This document shows, piece by piece, positions 60,224 to 64,000 of a stretch of DNA of 64,000 bases; position 1 is the stretch's first letter, and each line of letters starts with the position of its first letter. The DNA lies in assembly GCA_913057905.1 (NCBI GenBank), contig CAJXPB010000001.1, forward strand, positions 1,642,733 through 1,706,732. The letters are read 5' to 3'. Both the position numbers and the translations under genes were made by a program. Source of the DNA: an uncultured Pseudomonadota bacterium. GTDB lineage: Bacteria; Myxococcota_A; Bradymonadia; Bradymonadales; Bradymonadaceae. The notes below the pieces were generated by a model. The model made no database searches and had not been told where the DNA came from. It saw only the letters and a list, made by a program, of their open reading frames with translations.

Positions 60224-60303
60224 AAGTTACCCCGACCAGATAATTGGCTGGCAATGTCGGCGACACCGCCACCCTAACGGAATGGCGTGTGGGTTGGAAA
60301 TCT

Positions 60304-61056
60304 CTAATTCAGCCGGCCGACCACCATGTACTGCCGATCGAGTTTCAGCGAGTGCACCTGGGCGTCGAATCCGCCGGCTTCCAGCTCCTGGACGATCTCT
60401 TCGGGCTCGAGTCGGTGCTTTTTGGGCGGGCCGCTGGGAGACTCGCGGGTGAAGTCGACGATCCAGACCGAACCATCTTCGGTGAGTCGGCTCTTGAGGT
60501 GTTTGGCGTATTCGGCCCGGTCGGGGATGTGGTGCCAGGTATTGACGATCAGCACCCGGTCGGTGGAGTTCGGCTCCAGGTTGGTCTTGGTCTGGGCCGA
60601 CAGGATCGTCTCGACGTTCTCCAGCCCCTTCTCTTTGGACAACTGGTCGACGTAGTCGAGCATCGCCGACTCGATGTCGACGGCGAAGACGCGGCCATCT
60701 TTCCCCACGGCCTCGGAAAGATACGGCACGAAGTACCCGGTCCCGGTCCCCACGTCGGCCACCGTCATGCCGGCCTCGATGTTCATGGCATCGACGACCG
60801 CCTGAGGCCGCTGCCACTCGTCGCGCTCCGGAGCGTTCCAAGAGTCGGCCAGCTTTTCGGGCTGGGTAAATCGCTTCTTTTGATGGTCCGACTTCTTCGC
60901 ATGGTCGGCCTTCTCAGCGTGACCGGTCCCCTTGGCTTTGTGGTGATGGACGGTCCTCGGCTCGGTCTCCTCCGCCTTTTTATCGGTGGAGCAGCCCGCG
61001 GCGAGCACGAAGGCGGAGAGTGCGACGACGAGGACAAATCTGCACGTCTTCAACAT
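60304..61056 (-). CDS. Exported lipoprotein methyltransferase
   Basis: A 250-residue lipoprotein with lipobox AAGC (Cys22), a His/Lys-rich linker (HHHKAKGTGHAEKADHAKK) and a class I methyltransferase domain: VADVGTGTGYFVPYLSEAVG, FAVDIESAMLDYVDQLSKEK, NTWHHIPDR, LTEDGSVWIVDF. Such exported methyltransferases would need SAM in the periplasm, so the enzyme may be inactive or act before export; the motif I residues look intact. It is 18 bases upstream of the stop of the fused paralogue. Confidence 0.78.
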   Translation of the reverse strand: MLKTCRFVLVVALSAFVLAAGCSTDKKAEETEPRTVHHHKAKGTGHAEKADHAKKSDHQKKRFTQPEKLADSWNAPERDEWQRPQAVVDAMNIEAGMTVADVGTGTGYFVPYLSEAVGKDGRVFAVDIESAMLDYVDQLSKEKGLENVETILSAQTKTNLEPNSTDRVLIVNTWHHIPDRAEYAKHLKSRLTEDGSVWIVDFTRESPSGPPKKHRLEPEEIVQELEAGGFDAQVHSLKLDRQYMVVGRLN

Positions 61057-61073
61057 GAGACCTTCCGATTTTA

Positions 61074-62432
61074 TCAGTTGCAGGGTTCCGATTTATTTCC
61101 TTCCACGACGACCTTCGCGTCATCGCCAATTTGCACATCGTCCAACACGTCTTCAATGTGGCACTTCGACAGCGACGGATTCCTGCGGATGGTGATACCG
61201 TTTTTGATCCGATCCAGCGAACGAAGCGCCGAGATATCTGTCAGATTCTCGTTGAAATAGAGCGATATTTGAGACGGCGCGCCATCGAACTCTGGCAGTG
61301 CTGTCAATCCAGAATTTGACTTGAAAAACAGGTCGGCATTGGTGACGTCCACCCCCTCGAGGGGCGAATAGTCGCTGACATCAGTAGAACTGATGCTCAG
61401 CGAACCATCCGTGCCCGACGCGTCGGGCACGACTCTCTGCAGGGAACGGAGATCCTCAAAATCTTCGAGCCATGCACCACCGATCCCGAGCCCGCTCAAT
61501 TCCGTGAGTCCTCGTAAGGCCTCCACACTCTCGAGCGGCGAATTGATCGCAGTAAAAGACCCGCCATTCGCGAGTTGAAGGCCTGCTGTGGACTCCAAAT
61601 TCATCTTCTCCAAGCTTATCTGTCGCACGACCTTGTTGGACAGCGGGCTCAAGTCTTCGAGATCGGAGAGACCGCTGGAAAGCCCCTGGAGCCAGATTTC
61701 GTCGATGTACCTGCACCTCGACTCGCAGATCTGCCTCAAGGTAAACCGCGTGTCTACAAATTGGGGCACCTTGACCTGACAGTCCTCCAGTTGTTCCGCT
61801 GGCACAGTGTCACAGATGCCCCCCTCCGGGCTCGGATACCCGACCACCAGTGAATTCCGGTTCCATCCTCCGGGACCCACGGAACGTATCTCCGCGTCCA
61901 AGTTGCCGGCCTCCAAGTCCGATACGACGTTTTCTGGATTCAGATGTGACTCAGCGGACGGACCGGACGAGTACTCGGTCTTCACGTCGACGATCCAGAC
62001 CGAGCCATCTTCTGTCAGCCGACTCTTGAGAAATTCGGCGTAGCCAGCTCGGTCGGAAAGCTCATGCCACACGTTGACGATGAGGATGCGGTCGTAGGCG
62101 TTCGGGTGCAGATGGGTCTTGATCTGGCCGGCCCGTATGGTTTCAACCCGTCCGGAGCCCTCCTTCCCCACAGCCTCTGAAAGATGCGGGACGTATTTGG
62201 CAGCGTCCAGACCCACGCTGGCTATGCTCATACCCGGCTCGAGGTACATGGCGTCGGCGACTGCTCGGGCCAGGTTCCAGTCCTCGCTCTTCGACAAACC
62301 CTTGAATTCGGCGAGCTTCCCGGATTGTGAGACTCGCGTCTCGGGATGGTCACCCTGGTTGGCCGCGAAGAAGGCTCCGGCCAGGACGAAACCAGATACC
62401 ACCAGTGCAACGGCGAGTCTGAGGACGTTCAC
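61074..62432 (-). CDS. Fusion of degenerate methyltransferase and L-domain protein
   Basis: A 452-residue exported protein. N-terminal helix (membrane anchor, no lipobox) is followed by a methyltransferase-like domain whose motif I reads SVGLDAAKY instead of DVGTGTGY and in which the next ~24 residues of the SAM-binding region are missing. It is therefore a pseudoenzyme. From residue ~205 on, the protein matches the L-domain lipoprotein at 59366-60223, including ICDTVPAEQLEDCQ and CHIEDVLDDV. A GTG start at 62432 has GGAGG upstream. Confidence 0.72.
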   Translation of the reverse strand: MNVLRLAVALVVSGFVLAGAFFAANQGDHPETRVSQSGKLAEFKGLSKSEDWNLARAVADAMYLEPGMSIASVGLDAAKYVPHLSEAVGKEGSGRVETIRAGQIKTHLHPNAYDRILIVNVWHELSDRAGYAEFLKSRLTEDGSVWIVDVKTEYSSGPSAESHLNPENVVSDLEAGNLDAEIRSVGPGGWNRNSLVVGYPSPEGGICDTVPAEQLEDCQVKVPQFVDTRFTLRQICESRCRYIDEIWLQGLSSGLSDLEDLSPLSNKVVRQISLEKMNLESTAGLQLANGGSFTAINSPLESVEALRGLTELSGLGIGGAWLEDFEDLRSLQRVVPDASGTDGSLSISSTDVSDYSPLEGVDVTNADLFFKSNSGLTALPEFDGAPSQISLYFNENLTDISALRSLDRIKNGITIRRNPSLSKCHIEDVLDDVQIGDDAKVVVEGNKSEPCN

Positions 62433-62510
62433 GACGAACCTCCGGTAACATTCATTTCGATCCCACTGTATGATTCTCGCCGAAGCTCCCTCCGGAATGC
62501 AAACCTCGCC

Positions 62511-63599
62511 ATGATCGAACACGACCTGTCACCGCTCATCGTCTGGATTTTCGCCGGGCTCGTTGGCCTCCATGGACTCATCCATCTACTGGGTGCGGCC
62601 AAGGGCCTCGGTTGGGCCGGGGTCTCGTCGCTGGAGGCCACGATTTCCCCGGGCGCCGGCGTAGCGTGGTTGGCGGCGGCAATCCTGCTGATGACGACCA
62701 CAGTCGCCTACCTGGCGAACGCTCCCTGGTGGTGGATGCCCGGGCTGGTGGCGATGGCGGTCTCCCAGACACTCATCGTGATGTCCTGGCAGGCCGCATG
62801 GGCGGGCACGACGGTTAACGTATTGCTGATGCTCGGCTGCATCCTCGGCTACGGCTCCTGGCACTTCCAGTCGATGGTCCAAGGCGAGCTGGGGTCACTG
62901 ACTCAAGAGGCGACCGAAGTTCGGATCGCCGACGACGACCTCACGGGACTTCCGGAGCCGGTTCAGGAATGGCTGCGGACGTCCGGGGCGTTGGACCAAG
63001 ACCCACCACACACGACGTCGCTGTCTCAAACCGGTCGCCTGAAGACCGAGCCGGGCGGCGACTGGATGCAGGTCGGCGCCAACCAGACCGTGTCCGTCCA
63101 ACCGCCGGCCTTCGTATGGACGGCCTCGGTCGAGGCCGCCCCGCAGATCTTTTTGACCGGTCGCGACAGGTACATGAACGGCCGCGGCGAGATGTTGATC
63201 AAACTGCTGTCACTGGTGCCGGTGGTGGACTCCAGTGGCGAGGAGATCGACCAGGGGGCGATGGTCCGCTATCTGGCCGAGATGGTCTGGTATCCGTGGG
63301 CGGCCACGCAGGACTACATCGAATGGGAGGAGGTCGACGACCACCACGCCGAGGCGACGATGCGCTACAAGGGCGTCGAGGCCACCGGGGTCTTCACTTT
63401 CGCCGACGGCCGGCCCGTCCGCTTCGAGGCCGACCGCTACTACGACCGGCCCGACGGCGCCACCAAGGAGCGCTGGGTGGTCGAGATGTCCAAGCACCGA
63501 GAACTGAACGGCATACGAGTACCCACCGAGGCATCGATCACCTGGAAACTCGATCCCGATTTCACGTGGTACCAGTTGGAGATCTCTAGTCTGAAGTGA
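62511..63599 (+). CDS. DUF6544-family membrane protein
   Basis: A 362-residue protein with four membrane helices in the N-terminus (about 10-32, 45-65, 70-92 and 98-115) and a soluble C-terminus with PEPVQEWLRTSGALDQDPP and GEMLIKLLSLVPVVDSSGEE, as in DUF6544. Function unknown. ATG at 62511 is chosen because the helices begin there. It starts 78 bases from the divergent fused gene, and the promoter must lie in that space. Confidence 0.75.
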   Translation: MIEHDLSPLIVWIFAGLVGLHGLIHLLGAAKGLGWAGVSSLEATISPGAGVAWLAAAILLMTTTVAYLANAPWWWMPGLVAMAVSQTLIVMSWQAAWAGTTVNVLLMLGCILGYGSWHFQSMVQGELGSLTQEATEVRIADDDLTGLPEPVQEWLRTSGALDQDPPHTTSLSQTGRLKTEPGGDWMQVGANQTVSVQPPAFVWTASVEAAPQIFLTGRDRYMNGRGEMLIKLLSLVPVVDSSGEEIDQGAMVRYLAEMVWYPWAATQDYIEWEEVDDHHAEATMRYKGVEATGVFTFADGRPVRFEADRYYDRPDGATKERWVVEMSKHRELNGIRVPTEASITWKLDPDFTWYQLEISSLK

Positions 63600-63601
63600 C
63601 C

Positions 63602-64000
63602 TCAACCATCCGGCGGCCACTCGCCGTCTGTCACCCGGCGGGAGCACCATGAGCTAGCGATATCCTCGTCCCACCGAGGGCTGAGGAGATCGCCCTTCAC
63701 GCACTCGTACCCCTCGGGACACGACAAGCGGGCCGTGTCGTCCAGCGTCTCGCAATCAATGGCGAGCCGGCAGAATGGGTCATCTTTATCGATGCGAAAC
63801 TCCCATCCTTTGCACAGACGTTCCGCCCCTGTGCACTGACCCAACCCTTCGTCGGGAGGAATCCCTTTCGGTGAAATAATGCAATCGCCCTCGGGGCATT
63901 GGGCCGTCCGATGACAGGCATGCGGCCGGCATCGTTTCCCATCGCAGAGCTGGTCCTCGGGACACGAAATCTCACAGTCAGGTTCGTCGACATGCGGTTC
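63602..64000 (-). CDS. Cys-rich protein, cut by right edge
   Basis: 132 codons are visible and the frame is open at base 64000, so the N-terminus and start are missing. The visible part has about 14 cysteines in short segments such as CEISCPEDQLC, CHRTAQCPEGDC and CETLDDTARLSCPEGYEC. These short disulfide modules resemble those of Cys-rich surface lipoproteins of predatory deltaproteobacteria. Its stop is 2 bases from the convergent DUF6544 gene. Confidence 0.7.
   Translation of the reverse strand, partial: EPHVDEPDCEISCPEDQLCDGKRCRPHACHRTAQCPEGDCIISPKGIPPDEGLGQCTGAERLCKGWEFRIDKDDPFCRLAIDCETLDDTARLSCPEGYECVKGDLLSPRWDEDIASSWCSRRVTDGEWPPDG

Noticed and set aside
1..64000. CRISPR arrays, tRNA or rRNA genes
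   Set aside because: No repeat-spacer pattern, tRNA cloverleaf or rRNA-like stretch was recognised by reading; an automated scan was not possible.

Overview
The window is a gene-dense stretch of a high-GC, Gram-negative chromosome. Many lipoproteins carry a clear lipobox, there is an RND efflux pair and multihaem cytochromes, and coding strands alternate often. The mixture (DUF6624, DUF6544, Cys-rich and Asp-box lipoproteins, many small paralogous families) fits a predatory or sediment deltaproteobacterium/Myxococcota of the Bradymonadales type. That placement is an inference from gene content. No rRNA, tRNA, CRISPR array or intact transposon was recognised.

Layout. 1-1.6 kb: a hipBA toxin-antitoxin pair with three palindromic operators (hipA runs off the left edge). 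1.6-7.3 kb: MpaB/Lcp-type oxygenase, SDR, SLC13-type transporter, small NAD-binding protein, NUDIX hydrolase and two tandem Uma2 nucleases. 7.3-22.3 kb: a metal-resistance region with a CopB-like P-type ATPase, a COG0701 permease with YHS domain coupled to an archaeal-type (type II) GAPDH, two CPM/CPLM-motif lipoproteins, a methyltransferase, cytochrome b, and a CusA/CusB-like pump with a Cys-rich exported protein. 22.4-28.1 kb: two nucleotidyltransferase/small-partner pairs (AbiEii-like), P-loop kinase, RppH-like NUDIX and a third Uma2, then a MerR regulator, YceI, a Phd-like antitoxin and a cytidine deaminase. 28.1-34.3 kb: MarC, LysR, small lipoproteins, flavodoxin-membrane protein, VOC protein, alpha/beta hydrolase. 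34.4-36.6 kb: an octahaem HAO-like cytochrome with a coupled membrane partner. 36.5-42.9 kb: three tandem ~700-residue Asp-box lipoproteins.

43.1-58.9 kb is a defence island. An apparent nine-gene restriction system consists of a Dcm-type cytosine-5 methyltransferase, EcoRII-like endonuclease, unknown protein, Z1 helicase, DUF4420 PD-(D/E)XK protein, MORC/MutL-like GHKL ATPase, unknown protein and a DUF6339 protein on the minus strand, plus a divergent HhH-GPD glycosylase that looks like the mismatch repair partner of the methyltransferase. The core has visibly lower GC than its surroundings (hand counts of 43% and 47% in two 60-base lines against 68% in a metal-region line), which suggests transfer. 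Next to it lie a TerB-like/SAP/nuclease fusion and a SAM-methyltransferase/HNH-nuclease fusion.

58.9-64 kb: a VOC protein, then an exported family in which one gene (61074-62432) fuses a degenerate copy of the neighbouring lipoprotein methyltransferase to a copy of the neighbouring L-domain lipoprotein, followed by a DUF6544 membrane protein and a partial Cys-rich protein.

Two features recur across the window. Convergent genes end within 0-10 bases of each other, or overlap, at eight or more junctions. A ~45-base leader sequence is repeated upstream of all three uma2 genes and of one membrane-protein gene.
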